Of a DNA stretch of 64,000 bases, positions 18,172-27,449 are shown piece by piece. The translations under genes were made by a program, and so were the position numbers. Where the stretch lies: positions 124,001-188,000 of the forward strand of contig NZ_QJRG01000039.1 in the NCBI RefSeq assembly GCF_004025535.1, in the 5' to 3' direction. Each line of letters starts with the position of its first letter. Positions within the stretch are counted from its first letter, which is position 1. The notes beneath the pieces are model-generated. The model searched no databases, had not been told where the DNA came from, and saw nothing but the letters and a program-made list of their open reading frames with translations. This DNA comes from Pseudomonas alkylphenolica. Lineage in GTDB: Bacteria; Pseudomonadota; Gammaproteobacteria; Pseudomonadales; Pseudomonadaceae.

Positions 18172-19013
18172 GCTTCACTCCTTACCGGTACGTCAGGTTG
18201 TTTGCAGATACGGTCGAGCATGATCGCCAGCAGCACGATTGCCAGGCCGGCCTCAAAGCCCAGGGCAATATCGGCAGTGTTCAGTGCGTTGACCACAGGT
18301 TTGCCCAGGCCGTCGGCACCCACCAGGGCGGCGATTACCACCATCGACAGCGACAGCATGATGCATTGGGTAACACCGGCGGCGATGCTCGGCATGGCGT
18401 GTGGCAGTTCAATGCGCGACAGCAGCTGACGCTTGGAGCAGCCAAAGGCTTTGCCGGCGTCGAGCAGTTCCTGGGGCACGTCACAGATGCCCAGGTAGGT
18501 CAGGCGGATCGGCGCGGCAATGGCGAACACCACCGTAGAGATCAACCCGGGGACCACACCCAGGCCGAACAGGGTCAGGGTCGGGATCAGGTAAACGAAG
18601 GTGGGCACCGTCTGCATCAGGTCGAGGACCGGGCGCATGGCGGTATAGAACATCGGTTTGTGCGCGGCAAGAATGCCCAGCGGCACGCCGATGGCCACGC
18701 AGACCAGGGTGGCGAACAGCACCTGGGCCAGGGTTTCCATGGTCTCCTGCCAGTAACCGAGGTTGAGGATCAGCAGGAACGACAGGACACAGAAGATTGT
18801 CAGCGCCCATTTGCGCTGGATCAGGTGCGCGATCACTGCAATCAGGCCGATCAGGACGAAGGGATTGAACCAGGTCAGTGCCCCGGTTACACCGTGGATC
18901 ATGTATTCCAGTGCCGCAGCGAAAGCATCGAAGTAGTTGGCACCGTGTTGCGTCAACCATTCAACGAAGCCTGCGATGTACTGGCCCAGAGGGAGTTTTT
19001 CATCGATCAGCAT
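18168..19013 (-). CDS. cbcW: Choline/betaine/carnitine ABC transporter permease
   Basis: A 281-residue ProW-type permease with about six membrane helices and the EAA-like loop GICDVPQELLDAGKAFGCSKRQLL. It forms the channel for quaternary amines delivered by CbcX and related binding proteins. It follows cbcX after 68 bp that contain a strong hairpin, and it overlaps cbcV. Confidence 0.93.
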   Translation of the reverse strand: MLIDEKLPLGQYIAGFVEWLTQHGANYFDAFAAALEYMIHGVTGALTWFNPFVLIGLIAVIAHLIQRKWALTIFCVLSFLLILNLGYWQETMETLAQVLFATLVCVAIGVPLGILAAHKPMFYTAMRPVLDLMQTVPTFVYLIPTLTLFGLGVVPGLISTVVFAIAAPIRLTYLGICDVPQELLDAGKAFGCSKRQLLSRIELPHAMPSIAAGVTQCIMLSLSMVVIAALVGADGLGKPVVNALNTADIALGFEAGLAIVLLAIMLDRICKQPDVPVRSEA

Positions 19014-19048
19014 GATAGCGAGCGTCCACCTGCAAAAAATTGAAGACA

Positions 19049-19076
19049 GCCTGCGGCGGGCGAGCCCGCCGCAGGC
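19049..19076 (-). other. Intercistronic hairpin between cbcX and cbcW
   Basis: GCCTGCGGCGGG (19049-19060) pairs perfectly with CCCGCCGCAGGC (19065-19076) around CGAG. There is no T-run on the minus strand, so it is more likely a 3'-end stabiliser or partial terminator. It would raise binding-protein mRNA above permease mRNA, as is common in ABC import operons. Confidence 0.7.
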
Positions 19077-19081
19077 AGTGC

Positions 19082-20029
19082 TTACTGCGTCAGTTTGGCC
19101 TTGGCTGCCTCCAGGCCCGGTTTGCCATCAACGGTGTTGACCCCTGCCAGCCAGGTGTCGAGGATTTGAGGGTTTTTCTTCAGCCAGGCTTTGGCGGCTG
19201 CATCGGGTTTCATCTTGTCGTCCAGGACGTTGCCCATCAGGGTGCTTTCCATGTCCAGGGTGAAGGACAGGTTCTTCAGCAACTGGCCGACGTTGCTGCA
19301 TTCCTGCACATAACCCTTGCGGGTATTGGTGAGTACCGTGGCTTTGCCGTATTCGGGGCCGAAGAAGTCATCGCCGCCGTCCAGGTACTTCATCTTGAAG
19401 CGGGTGTTCATCGGATGCGGCTCCCACCCCAGGAACACCACATCGGTACCGCGCCGCTCGGCACGATCAACCTGGGAAAGCATGCCGGCCTCGCTGGACT
19501 CGACCACCTTGAAGCCGGCGTCCTTGAGGCCGAAGGCGTTCTTGTCGATCATGCTCTGGATCGTGCGGTTGCCGTCGTTGCCCGGCTCGATGCCATAGAT
19601 CTTGCCGTCCAGTTCCTTCTTGAACTTGGCAATGTCGGCGAAGTTTTTCAGGCCCTTGTCGTACAGCGCCTGCGGTACGGCCAGGGTGTACTTGGCGTTT
19701 TCCAGATTGGCGCGCACGGTTTCCACGGTGCCGGCATCACGGTACTGCTTGATGTCGTTTTCCATGGTCGGCATCCAGTTGCCGAGGAACACGTCCATGT
19801 TCTTGCCATCAGCCAGCGACTTGTAGGTCACCGGCACCGAGATCATGGTGGTTTTGGTTTTGTAGCCCAGCGATTGCAGCACCACGCTGGTCACCGCGGT
19901 CGTCACGGTGATATCGGTCCAGCCGACATCGGAGAAGTTGACGGTATGACACTGCTCAGGCTCTGCAGCCTGGGCCAACAGCGGCACACTCAGTAGCGCG
20001 GTCAGCAATAGCGAGGGTGAACCTTTCAT
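19082..20029 (-). CDS. cbcX: Choline-binding periplasmic protein
   Basis: A 315-residue OpuAC-type substrate-binding protein with a cleavable signal peptide (residues 1-21, ending LLAQA). It resembles the choline-binding CbcX/ChoX proteins, with family motifs VGWTDITVTTAV and FLGWEPHPMN. It is first in the cbcXWV operon. A paralogous protein (caiX, 26335-27279) lies in the same block. I assign choline from operon position, because aromatic-box residues were not modelled. Confidence 0.88.
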   Translation of the reverse strand: MKGSPSLLLTALLSVPLLAQAAEPEQCHTVNFSDVGWTDITVTTAVTSVVLQSLGYKTKTTMISVPVTYKSLADGKNMDVFLGNWMPTMENDIKQYRDAGTVETVRANLENAKYTLAVPQALYDKGLKNFADIAKFKKELDGKIYGIEPGNDGNRTIQSMIDKNAFGLKDAGFKVVESSEAGMLSQVDRAERRGTDVVFLGWEPHPMNTRFKMKYLDGGDDFFGPEYGKATVLTNTRKGYVQECSNVGQLLKNLSFTLDMESTLMGNVLDDKMKPDAAAKAWLKKNPQILDTWLAGVNTVDGKPGLEAAKAKLTQ

Positions 20030-20479
20030 GCGATGGACTCCTGATGTTTTTTCTCGGATGTCCCACGGGACCGCCGTGCTTTATGGTTTGCATTCGGTCG
20101 GACCTGACTATCTGGCGATAGCGGGACAGGTGCCGTGCAATCGAGTCGATACCGATCATCTAACAGCGAAAATCAAACGCCTACAGGGTGCGTCGTATCC
20201 AGTACAGACAGGGTCGCATCCAGTGTCGATGAGGTCGTTTACAGAGTTTTCTCGGCCCGTAAACGCGATTTTGCTGCTTCTGCACCGCAAAAAAACGGCG
20301 CAGAAACGGTCGTGACAGCTGGCGGCGTTGCTGGGCACGAACGCGTCGGTTGTAGACGTCAGACGTCCGCTTAAAAGCCTGATGATGCGCGAATTCGGCG
20401 GATTGCCGCCTATTAAGCGTAGCAGTTGCGGGGCCCTCGGCTTGGGCGTGGCGGGCTGCTCCATCAGGAGGTAGGTGGC
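20030..20479. other. Divergent control region of cbcX and sdaB
   Basis: A 450-bp region between divergent transcription units. It holds the 21-bp-spaced direct repeat listed separately and AGGAGG at 20467-20472 before sdaB. I see no gene in it. Confidence 0.6.
20192..20224. promoter_or_regulatory. Direct repeat with 21-bp period, candidate AraC-family site
   Basis: GTCGTATCCAGT (20192-20203) and GTCGCATCCAGT (20213-20224) match at 11 of 12 positions and start exactly 21 bp apart, two helical turns. This is the geometry of AraC-type half-sites. GbdR is encoded nearby and is known in P. aeruginosa to control cbcX and sdaB homologues, which makes it the leading candidate (inference). Confidence 0.5.
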
Positions 20480-21856
20480 ATGGCCATCAGTGTGTTCGAT
20501 CTGTTCAAGATTGGCGTCGGCCCATCCAGCTCGCATACCGTCGGGCCCATGCGGGCCGCGGCGCTGTTCGTGCAAGGCCTGCGTGAACGCGGTGAGCTCG
20601 AACAGGTGCAGCGCATCGAGGTGCGCCTGTACGGCTCGCTGTCGGCCACGGGCATCGGTCACGGCAGCGACAATGCGGTGATCATGGGCCTGATGGGTGA
20701 GTGGCCGGACGTTATCGACCCGTCTCAAATCGCTTCACGCATCGCTGCACTGCGCGAAACAGACACCTTGCTGCTCGATGGCCGCCTGCCAGTTGGCTTT
20801 GTCTGGGCGCGCGACATGCTGTTGCTCGACGAGAACCTGCCGTACCACCCCAACGCCATGACCCTGATCGCTGATGGCACGGTGGGCGAGCTGCATCGCG
20901 ATACCTATTACTCGGTCGGCGGTGGCTTTGTGGTGGATGCGGCCCAGGCCGCCAGCGGCGTGCTCGACGCCGACAACACCGTGCTGCCGTACGACTTCAA
21001 CAGCGCCGTGGAACTGCTGGCGCTGTGCAAGCAAAACGACCTGCGCGTGTCGCAATTGATGATGGAAAACGAAAAGGTCTGGCGCAGCGAGGCTGAAATT
21101 CGGGCCGGATTGCTCACCCTCTGGCAGGCGATGCAGGCCTGTGTCGAAAACGGCCTCAAGTACGAGGGCACACTGCCGGGCGGGCTGAATGTGAAGCGCC
21201 GTGCGGCCAAGTTGCATCGCAGCCTGCAGGAGCTGAACAAACCCAATGTGATCGGCTCCACCTTGAGCGCCATGGAGTGGGTCAACCTTTATGCCCTGGC
21301 GGTCAACGAGGAAAACGCCGCCGGTGGGCGCATGGTCACGGCACCGACCAATGGCGCGGCCGGGATCATTCCGGCGGTGTTGCACTACTACATGCGCTTC
21401 AGTGATCAGGTCAGTGAAGCCTGCGTGGTCGACTTCTTTCTCGGCGCGGCAGCCGTGGGCATCCTGTGCAAGAAGAACGCCTCGATTTCCGGTGCCGAGG
21501 TTGGTTGCCAGGGCGAGGTGGGTTCTGCCTGCGCGATGGCGGCGGCAGGCCTGGCCGAGGTGCTCGGAGCGACCCCGGCGCAACTGGAAAATGCCGCCGA
21601 GATCGGCTTGGAACACAACCTGGGGCTGACCTGCGACCCGGTCGGTGGGTTGGTCCAGGTGCCGTGTATCGAGCGCAATGCGATTGCTGCGGTCAAGGCC
21701 ATCAATGCCGCACAGATGGCGCTGCGTGGTGACGGTGAACACTTCATCTCGCTGGACCGGGTGATCCGCACCATGCGCGATACCGGTGCCGACATGCACG
21801 ACAAATACAAGGAGACCTCACGCGGTGGCCTGGCCGTCAACGCCATCGAGTGCTGA
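20480..21856 (+). CDS. sdaB: L-serine dehydratase
   Basis: A 458-residue single-chain iron-sulfur L-serine ammonia-lyase (serine to pyruvate and ammonia). The beta-domain motif [12 protein letters not shown] begins at residue 17. The alpha domain carries cluster cysteines in [20 protein letters not shown] and C-terminal substrate-binding motifs ([14 protein letters not shown]). The start is the ATG at 20480 after AGGAGG. Placement beside gbdR means it consumes the serine produced from betaine-derived glycine by GlyA. Confidence 0.95.
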   Translation: MAISVFDLFKIGVGPSSSHTVGPMRAAALFVQGLRERGELEQVQRIEVRLYGSLSATGIGHGSDNAVIMGLMGEWPDVIDPSQIASRIAALRETDTLLLDGRLPVGFVWARDMLLLDENLPYHPNAMTLIADGTVGELHRDTYYSVGGGFVVDAAQAASGVLDADNTVLPYDFNSAVELLALCKQNDLRVSQLMMENEKVWRSEAEIRAGLLTLWQAMQACVENGLKYEGTLPGGLNVKRRAAKLHRSLQELNKPNVIGSTLSAMEWVNLYALAVNEENAAGGRMVTAPTNGAAGIIPAVLHYYMRFSDQVSEACVVDFFLGAAAVGILCKKNASISGAEVGCQGEVGSACAMAAAGLAEVLGATPAQLENAAEIGLEHNLGLTCDPVGGLVQVPCIERNAIAAVKAINAAQMALRGDGEHFISLDRVIRTMRDTGADMHDKYKETSRGGLAVNAIEC

Positions 21857-22256
21857 CTGGGTACTGCGTCGTTTTTGCCCGTCTTTGGCACCGGCGCCAC
21901 CTTATAGTGCGCGACGCTGTCGCCCCGGTGTATTCGCCCGTCACCCCGGCCATTTGTGCCTGGGGTGACAGTCGCACATGTCGCTTCTGGGCATCCTTCC
22001 CACAAGTGCTACCGAATTGCTCACGTTGCCTGCGCAAAGGCACTAGAACGGTCGTTCCGCTTTGAAAAAGCACCCTGGAGCAGCGGCTATATAGACGCTG
22101 CGCGACGTCGTTTTTGGGTTTTATTGAATGCGCATTCAATTTCAGGCATGGCATTTGCGTTGTGATTGGCAAAGCCCCTGCATTCGAATCGGGGCCGTGA
22201 CAAAAAAGCCCGTGCCTGCCTGAGGCGCACCCTGCATTGTGTGAGGAGATACCGCG
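21857..22256. other. Intergenic region upstream of gbdR
   Basis: A 400-bp region with no gene. The first part is GC-rich without a clear sdaB terminator. The second half becomes more AT-rich and holds the 18-bp palindrome at 22123-22140. GAGGAG stands before the gbdR ATG. Confidence 0.55.
22123..22140. promoter_or_regulatory. Perfect 18-bp palindrome, BetI/TetR-like operator
   Basis: ATTGAATGCGCATTCAAT is fully symmetric and lies 117 bp before the gbdR ATG. It resembles the ATTGAA-N-TTCAAT core of operators bound by BetI-type TetR repressors of choline genes (family knowledge recalled, not searched). No TetR gene is in the window. Confidence 0.5.
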
Positions 22257-23363
22257 ATGACGTCGTACAACTCCGGGACCCCAACCCAGAACCGCACAAC
22301 CCCCCAGTCCATCGGTTTTCTGCTGCTGGACAACTTCACCCTCATCTCTCTGGCGTCGGCAGTCGAGCCGCTGCGCATGGCCAACCAGCTGTCGGGCCGC
22401 GAGCTGTATCGCTGGAGCACCTTGAGTGTGGACGGTGGCCAGGTCTGGGCCAGTGACGGCCTGCAGATTACCCCCGACGCATCGATGCACAAGGCACCGC
22501 CGATGGACACGGTAATTGTCTGTGGCGGCATCGGCATTCAGCGCACGGTAACCCGTGAACACGTCACCTGGTTGCAGAGCCAGGCGCGCCAGTCACGCCG
22601 TCTGGGCGCGGTGTGCACCGGCAGCTGGGCGCTGGCCTGTGCCGGTTTGCTCGATGGTTTTGATTGCAGCGTGCACTGGGAATGCCTGGCCGCGATGCAG
22701 GAAGCCTTCCCGCGGGTGAGCATGAGCACGCGCCTGTTCACCCTAGACCGTAACCGCTTCACCAGCTCCGGCGGTACCGCGCCACTGGACATGATGCTGC
22801 ACCTGATCAGCCGTGATCATGGCCGTGAGCTGTCGGCGGCGATCTCCGAAATGTTTGTCTACGAGCGAATCCGCAACGAACAGGACCACCAGCGTGTGCC
22901 GCTCAAGCACATGCTCGGTACCAACCAGCCGAAGCTGCAGGAAATCGTCGCGCTGATGGAGGCCAACCTTGAGGAGCCGATCGATCTGGACGAATTGGCG
23001 GTGTATGTCGCGGTATCACGGCGCCAGCTTGAGCGCCTGTTTCAGAAATACCTGCATTGCTCGCCGTCGCGCTACTACCTGAAGCTGCGCCTGATTCGTG
23101 CCCGGCAACTGCTCAAGCAGACGCCGATGTCGATCATCGAAGTGGCGTCGGTGTGCGGGTTTGTTTCAACGCCGCACTTCTCCAAGTGCTACCGCGAGTA
23201 TTTCGGTATTCCACCGCGTGATGAGCGTGTGGGCTCCAACACTGCGCAGCAAGTGGCCATGATGCCGATCCCGCAGGCGCTGGTGCTGTCGCCACTGGCC
23301 GGGCCGATGTCGGCGCTGAGCCAGGCGCGCAACGAATCGACGTTTGCCAGTGTGAGGCTCTGA
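22257..23363 (+). CDS. gbdR: GATase1-type AraC regulator GbdR
   Basis: A 368-residue transcription activator. An N-terminal DJ-1/glutamine-amidotransferase-like sensor domain (~residues 15-190, starting SIGFLLLDNFTLISLASAVEPLR) is followed by an AraC DNA-binding domain (~220-330: LDELAVYVAVSRRQLERLF, then EVASVCGFVSTPHFSKCYRE). In P. aeruginosa GbdR senses glycine betaine and dimethylglycine and activates the gbc, dgc, cbc and sox regulon. The neighbours here match that regulon. About 30 N-terminal residues and a C-terminal tail lie outside the domains. Confidence 0.93.
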   Translation: MTSYNSGTPTQNRTTPQSIGFLLLDNFTLISLASAVEPLRMANQLSGRELYRWSTLSVDGGQVWASDGLQITPDASMHKAPPMDTVIVCGGIGIQRTVTREHVTWLQSQARQSRRLGAVCTGSWALACAGLLDGFDCSVHWECLAAMQEAFPRVSMSTRLFTLDRNRFTSSGGTAPLDMMLHLISRDHGRELSAAISEMFVYERIRNEQDHQRVPLKHMLGTNQPKLQEIVALMEANLEEPIDLDELAVYVAVSRRQLERLFQKYLHCSPSRYYLKLRLIRARQLLKQTPMSIIEVASVCGFVSTPHFSKCYREYFGIPPRDERVGSNTAQQVAMMPIPQALVLSPLAGPMSALSQARNESTFASVRL

Positions 23364-23378
23364 TACCGAGTCGCCTAT

Positions 23379-23459
23379 TTCGCGGGCAAGCCCGCTCCCA
23401 CAGGATCACCGCGGGGTCAGGCTCAGCGGGTGACTTGTGGGAGCGGGCTTGCCCGCGAA
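23379..23459. repeat. REP inverted pair after gbdR
   Basis: TTCGCGGGCAAGCCCGCTCC at 23379 starts a 24-bp arm ending at 23402. The exact reverse complement occupies 23436-23459. Each arm is internally palindromic. It sits between convergent gbdR and the small gene at 23481 and probably acts as a terminator or mRNA stabiliser. Confidence 0.9.
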
Positions 23460-23480
23460 GAGGCCGGTACAGAACGTTGG

Positions 23481-23738
23481 TCAGGCGCGTTTGTTGAACT
23501 GCGCCAAGGCCGGCAACAACTGCTGTTCGATGGCCTGGCGCACGGCCGGCAAAATGGTCGCATTGCCGGTGTACATCTGCTCGACCATGCCCTTGAGGGC
23601 CTTGGCCCGTGGTTCGCTCAAGCCGCGTACGGCACATTCACAGGCTTGCTCGGCGCTGGCGTCGGACGGCATCTCGAAACCCAGGGCGCGCAATTGGCCC
23701 AGCAGGTCGTCCTGATCAATCAAGTCCGCATGCATCAT
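23481..23738 (-). CDS. Small conserved hypothetical protein
   Basis: An 85-residue soluble protein I do not recognise. It begins MMHADLIDQDDLLGQLRALGFEM and contains CECAVRGLSEPRAKALKGMVEQM. It appears mostly helical, with no signal peptide or membrane segment. AAGGA stands upstream of the ATGATG start at 23738; the longer open frame above it has no ribosome site. It lies between the gbdR REP element and the carnitine operon, with 133 bp separating it from the thioesterase. Confidence 0.65.
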   Translation of the reverse strand: MMHADLIDQDDLLGQLRALGFEMPSDASAEQACECAVRGLSEPRAKALKGMVEQMYTGNATILPAVRQAIEQQLLPALAQFNKRA

Positions 23739-23871
23739 GGTGGTAGTCCTTGTTTGCAGGTGTGATCGCTCATCGATTCTGTGGGCGTATGGCACGTGCG
23801 GCAAGGGCAGATTGTCGCCATGACTGCATTACCTAAGCACAGGTCGTTTTCGGCTAAATCAACAGGGCGGG

Positions 23872-24339
23872 CTACGGCAAACCTATCACCTGGCCAATGT
23901 ACGTCGGCGCTGGCAAATCGCGCTGATCATCGACAATCGCTTGCAGGCGTTCCACGGTGTCGGCAGCAAAGGGCGCCGATCGAGGCCCCGCCAGGTCCAC
24001 ATGCAAGAGCATCTGCTCACTGGCGGCCAACGCCTCATCAAAGCCTGCACGGTGCAGGCTGTGATACAGGTGAAGGCGCTTGCGATCAAAACCTACGACC
24101 TGGCTCTGCACCCACACCGGCGTGCCAAGCTTTACCTCATGCAGGTAATTCAGGTGACACTCCAGGGTGAACAGCGAGTGGCCACTGGTACTGCGGTTGT
24201 CGCTGTCCAGGCCGATGCGGTCCATGAAGGCATCGGTGGCGTAGCTGAAAATCAGCAGGTAAAAGGCATCGCGCAGATGCCCGTTGTAGTCCACCCAGTC
24301 CGCCTGGACTGGGGTTTCATAAGTGATCAATGCAGGCAT
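23872..24339 (-). CDS. cdhB: Hotdog-fold thioesterase of carnitine degradation
   Basis: A 155-residue 4-hydroxybenzoyl-CoA-type thioesterase with the family opening VQADWVDYNGHLRDAFYLLIFS, which carries the catalytic acidic region. In Pseudomonas carnitine catabolism this enzyme is thought to hydrolyse betainyl-CoA to glycine betaine. It is last in caiX-cdhC-cdhA-cdhB, 13 bp after cdhA. The assignment rests on gene order plus family. Confidence 0.82.
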   Translation of the reverse strand: MPALITYETPVQADWVDYNGHLRDAFYLLIFSYATDAFMDRIGLDSDNRSTSGHSLFTLECHLNYLHEVKLGTPVWVQSQVVGFDRKRLHLYHSLHRAGFDEALAASEQMLLHVDLAGPRSAPFAADTVERLQAIVDDQRDLPAPTYIGQVIGLP

Positions 24340-24352
24340 TTCCAGGCTCCGG

Positions 24353-25324
24353 TCAGTCGCTGAAGGCCATGCCGTGCTTGGCTTTGGTGGCTTTTACCGC
24401 CTCCAGCACAGCCAGCAGGCAATCATCACGATAGCGCTCCAGCGCGCTGATGCTGCGCTCGCCCAATTGCTCGCTGGTGCCGTCGACAACCGCGTCGATC
24501 AGCCCGTCGGTCAGTGCTGGCGCCGGCAGGTAAGTCCAGGGCAGTTGCAGGGCCGGCCCGAACTGCGCCATGAAGTGGCGCATGCCGGCATCGCCACCGG
24601 CCAGGGTGTAGGTCAGGAAGGTGCCCATGAACGACCAGCGCAAACCGGCACCAAAGCGAATGGCGTCATCGATCTCGCCGGTGGTCGCCACGCCGTCGTT
24701 GACCAGGTGCAGGGCCTCGCGCCACAAGGCTTCGAGCAGGCGGTCAGCAATGAAACCGGGCACTTCCTTGCGTACATGCAGTGGGCGCATCCCGAGGTTG
24801 GTATAAACGGTTTTCGCCGCCTCGATCGCTTCGGGGGCAGTCTTGTTGCTGCCGACGATTTCCACCAGTGGCAGCAGGTAGACCGGGTTGAACGGATGGC
24901 CGACCACGCAGCGCTCAGGGTGCGTGGCCGACTCATAAAACTCGCTGGGCAACAGGCCCGAGGTACTGGAGCCGATCAGCGCATTGGGCTTGGCCGCTGC
25001 GCTGATCTTGCTGTGCAGCTCAAGCTTGAGGTCGAGGCGCTCCGGGGCGCTTTCCTGAATGAAATCGGCATCGCGTACACATTCCTCGATAGTGGTGACG
25101 AAGCGCAGGCGCTCTTGTGCGGCACCTGGCGCCAGGCCTTGTTGCTCCAGCGCCGGCCAGGCGTTGGCGATGCGTTTGCGCAGGGCCGCTTCGGCGCCGG
25201 GCGCCGGGTCCCAGGCTACTACGTCGAGGCCGTGGGCCAGGGCGCGTGCCACCCAGCCGCTGCCGATTACGCCACTGCCCAGGGCGGCAAACGTCTTGAT
25301 CTCGGTGATAAAGCGCATGGTCAA
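24353..25324 (-). CDS. cdhA: L-carnitine dehydrogenase
   Basis: A 323-residue enzyme of the 3-hydroxyacyl-CoA dehydrogenase superfamily that oxidises L-carnitine to 3-dehydrocarnitine with NAD+. The Rossmann motif GSGVIGSG lies at residues 16-23, and the catalytic region [21 protein letters not shown] holds the conserved His. It lies between cdhB and cdhC with gaps of 13 and 9 bp. Confidence 0.92.
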   Translation of the reverse strand: MTMRFITEIKTFAALGSGVIGSGWVARALAHGLDVVAWDPAPGAEAALRKRIANAWPALEQQGLAPGAAQERLRFVTTIEECVRDADFIQESAPERLDLKLELHSKISAAAKPNALIGSSTSGLLPSEFYESATHPERCVVGHPFNPVYLLPLVEIVGSNKTAPEAIEAAKTVYTNLGMRPLHVRKEVPGFIADRLLEALWREALHLVNDGVATTGEIDDAIRFGAGLRWSFMGTFLTYTLAGGDAGMRHFMAQFGPALQLPWTYLPAPALTDGLIDAVVDGTSEQLGERSISALERYRDDCLLAVLEAVKATKAKHGMAFSD

Positions 25325-25333
25325 CTCCTCGGA

Positions 25334-26218
25334 TCAGCGTCGGGTCAGGTTCATTTTGGCGCGACCTTCGGCAGGGCTAAGCACCCGTGCGCCGAGGCGG
25401 CTGAGAATTTCGCAAGCGCGTTCCACCAGCTGGCCGTTGCTAGCCAGCACGCCTTTGTCCAGGTACAGGTTGTCTTCAAGGCCGACCCGTACGTTGCCGC
25501 CGAGCAGTACGGCTTGCGCGGCCATCGGCATTTGCATGCGGCCGATGCCGAAGCCCGCCCAGGTGACGCCGGCTGGCAGGTTATCGACCATGGCTTTCAT
25601 GGTGGCAGTGTCGGCTGGCGCGCCCCAGGGAATGCCCAGGCACAGCTGGAACAGCGGGTCATCGAGCAGACCTTCCTTGATCATCTGCTTGGCGAACCAC
25701 AGGTGTCCGGTGTCGAAAATTTCCAGTTCGGCTTTTACCCCAAGTTCAGTGATGCGCTTGGCACCGGCGCGCAACTGCGACGGTGTCGAAACATAGATGC
25801 TGTTGCCATCGCCAAAATTGAGGGTGCCGCAGTCCAGGGTGCAGATCTCCGGCAGTAGCGCCTCGACGTGGGCCAGGCGCTCGAGGGGGCCGATCAGGTC
25901 GGTGCCCGAGCCGAACTCCAGCGGGGTTTCGCCGGGGCCGATCTCAAGGTCGCCGCCCATGCCGGCAGTGAGGTTGACGATGATGTCTACGTCGGCCTCG
26001 CGGATACGCTCCATGACCTCACGGTAAAGGTTCACGTCGCGGCTGAAACGGCCGGTCTGCGGGTCGCGGACGTGGCAGTGGACGACGGTGGCGCCGGCTT
26101 TGGCGGCTTCTACGGCGGATTCGGCAATTTGCTTGGGAGTGACCGGGACCAGGTGGCTTTTGCTGGCGGTGTCGCCGGCGCCGGTGAGTGCACAGGTGAT
26201 GATGACGTCGTGGTTCAT
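25334..26218 (-). CDS. cdhC: Dehydrocarnitine cleavage enzyme (BKACE, DUF849)
   Basis: A 294-residue beta-keto acid cleavage enzyme. It reacts 3-dehydrocarnitine with acetyl-CoA to give betainyl-CoA and acetoacetate. Zinc-binding HCHVRDP and the TGGMG-like [14 protein letters not shown] segment are visible. The start [17 protein letters not shown] at 26218 matches BKACE N-termini. The longer frame to 26272 runs into REP sequence and was rejected. It precedes cdhA with a 9-bp gap. Confidence 0.92.
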   Translation of the reverse strand: MNHDVIITCALTGAGDTASKSHLVPVTPKQIAESAVEAAKAGATVVHCHVRDPQTGRFSRDVNLYREVMERIREADVDIIVNLTAGMGGDLEIGPGETPLEFGSGTDLIGPLERLAHVEALLPEICTLDCGTLNFGDGNSIYVSTPSQLRAGAKRITELGVKAELEIFDTGHLWFAKQMIKEGLLDDPLFQLCLGIPWGAPADTATMKAMVDNLPAGVTWAGFGIGRMQMPMAAQAVLLGGNVRVGLEDNLYLDKGVLASNGQLVERACEILSRLGARVLSPAEGRAKMNLTRR

Positions 26219-26249
26219 GGTGCAAATCCTTGATGTCGGTGTTGTATTT

Positions 26250-26325
26250 TTCGCGGGTAAACCCGCTCCCACAGGATCAGCAAGGACCCTGAGACATGCA
26301 CTGTGGGAACGGGTTTACCCGCGAA
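26250..26325. repeat. REP inverted pair between caiX and cdhC
   Basis: The arms at 26250-26273 (TTCGCGGGTAAACCCGCTCC plus CACA) and 26302-26325 are reverse complements with one mismatch. The element lies inside the operon, just after the binding-protein gene, where it may keep caiX mRNA more abundant than the enzyme mRNAs. Confidence 0.88.
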
Positions 26326-26334
26326 TAGGCCGGA

Positions 26335-27279
26335 TCAGTTGGCGCTGAGCTGGAGGTTGTCTGCCGCCGGCTTGCCATCGAATGTGGTCACGCCTTCAAG
26401 CCAGCGCTTCTGGTCTTCAGGGTGATCCTTGAGCCACTGGCGGGCCGATGCCAGGGCGTCCTTGTGCTCGAGCAGCGGTTGCATCATGCGGCTCTCGTCT
26501 TCGGCGGTGAATTTCAGGTTGGTCAGCAGGCGGTGGGCATTCGGGCAGCGTTCGGCGTAGTCGGGCGCAGTGACGGTCCACACCGTGGCGCGGCCTTCAT
26601 CCGGGCCCAGGGCGTCTTCGCTGCCGCTCAGGTAGGCCATGTCGATGTTGACGTTCATCGGATGTGGCGCCCAGCCGAAGAACACCACGGCTTCATTGCG
26701 CCGAACCGCGCGGTCGACGGCGGCAAGCATTCCGGCTTCACTGGACTCGACCAACTGGAACTTGCCCAGGCCGAACTGGTTCTTGCTGATCATTGCCTTG
26801 ATCTGGGTATTGGCCCCGGAGCCGGGCTCGATACCGTAGATCTTGCCGCCCAGTTCCTTCTCGAACTTGTGAATGTCGGCAAAGGTCTTCAGGCCCTTGT
26901 CGGCCAGGTATTTCGGCACAGCCAGCGTTGCCCGGGCATCGTCGAGGCTGGGCTGGTCGAGCACCTTGACCTGTTTGCTGTTGATGAACGGGGTGATGGT
27001 CTGGGTCATGATCGGGTTCCAGTAGCCAAGGAACATGTCCAGGCGCTGGTCGCGAATGCCGGCGAAGATGATTTGCTGGGAGGCACTGGTCTGCTTGGTC
27101 TTGTAGCCCAGGCCGTCGAGCAGTACCTGGGTCATGGCGCTGGTGGCCATGACATCGGTCCAGTTGACCACGCCGAGGCGCACGTTCTTGCATTCGGCCG
27201 GTTCGGCGGCCATTACATGGGTGCTGAGGATTGCGGTACCGACGAGCGTCAGCAGGCTACGGCTGATCAATCTGTTCAT
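26335..27279 (-). CDS. caiX: Carnitine-binding periplasmic protein
   Basis: A 314-residue OpuAC-type binding protein with a signal peptide (about residues 1-24, ending HVMA). It is paralogous to CbcX, sharing VNWTDVMATSAMTQ and FFGWAPHPMNV motifs. In Pseudomonas CaiX captures carnitine and passes it to the CbcVW core transporter, which has no permease gene in this operon. It is first in the carnitine operon and divergent from cdhR. Confidence 0.9.
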   Translation of the reverse strand: MNRLISRSLLTLVGTAILSTHVMAAEPAECKNVRLGVVNWTDVMATSAMTQVLLDGLGYKTKQTSASQQIIFAGIRDQRLDMFLGYWNPIMTQTITPFINSKQVKVLDQPSLDDARATLAVPKYLADKGLKTFADIHKFEKELGGKIYGIEPGSGANTQIKAMISKNQFGLGKFQLVESSEAGMLAAVDRAVRRNEAVVFFGWAPHPMNVNIDMAYLSGSEDALGPDEGRATVWTVTAPDYAERCPNAHRLLTNLKFTAEDESRMMQPLLEHKDALASARQWLKDHPEDQKRWLEGVTTFDGKPAADNLQLSAN

Positions 27280-27449
27280 GGTGGCTCCTCCAACGGCAGT
27301 TCTAATTGTTATAGGGGCGGCCTCTGCGTGCCGTGGTGTTCAAACTACGCGCAGCGCCCGCGCAAAATGCGCACCCTGGCGACCAGCACTTGCACAGTGG
27401 CGACCTGCAGGGTATTAACCGCAGACCCCTGGCCGTCGAGTCGTTCGCT

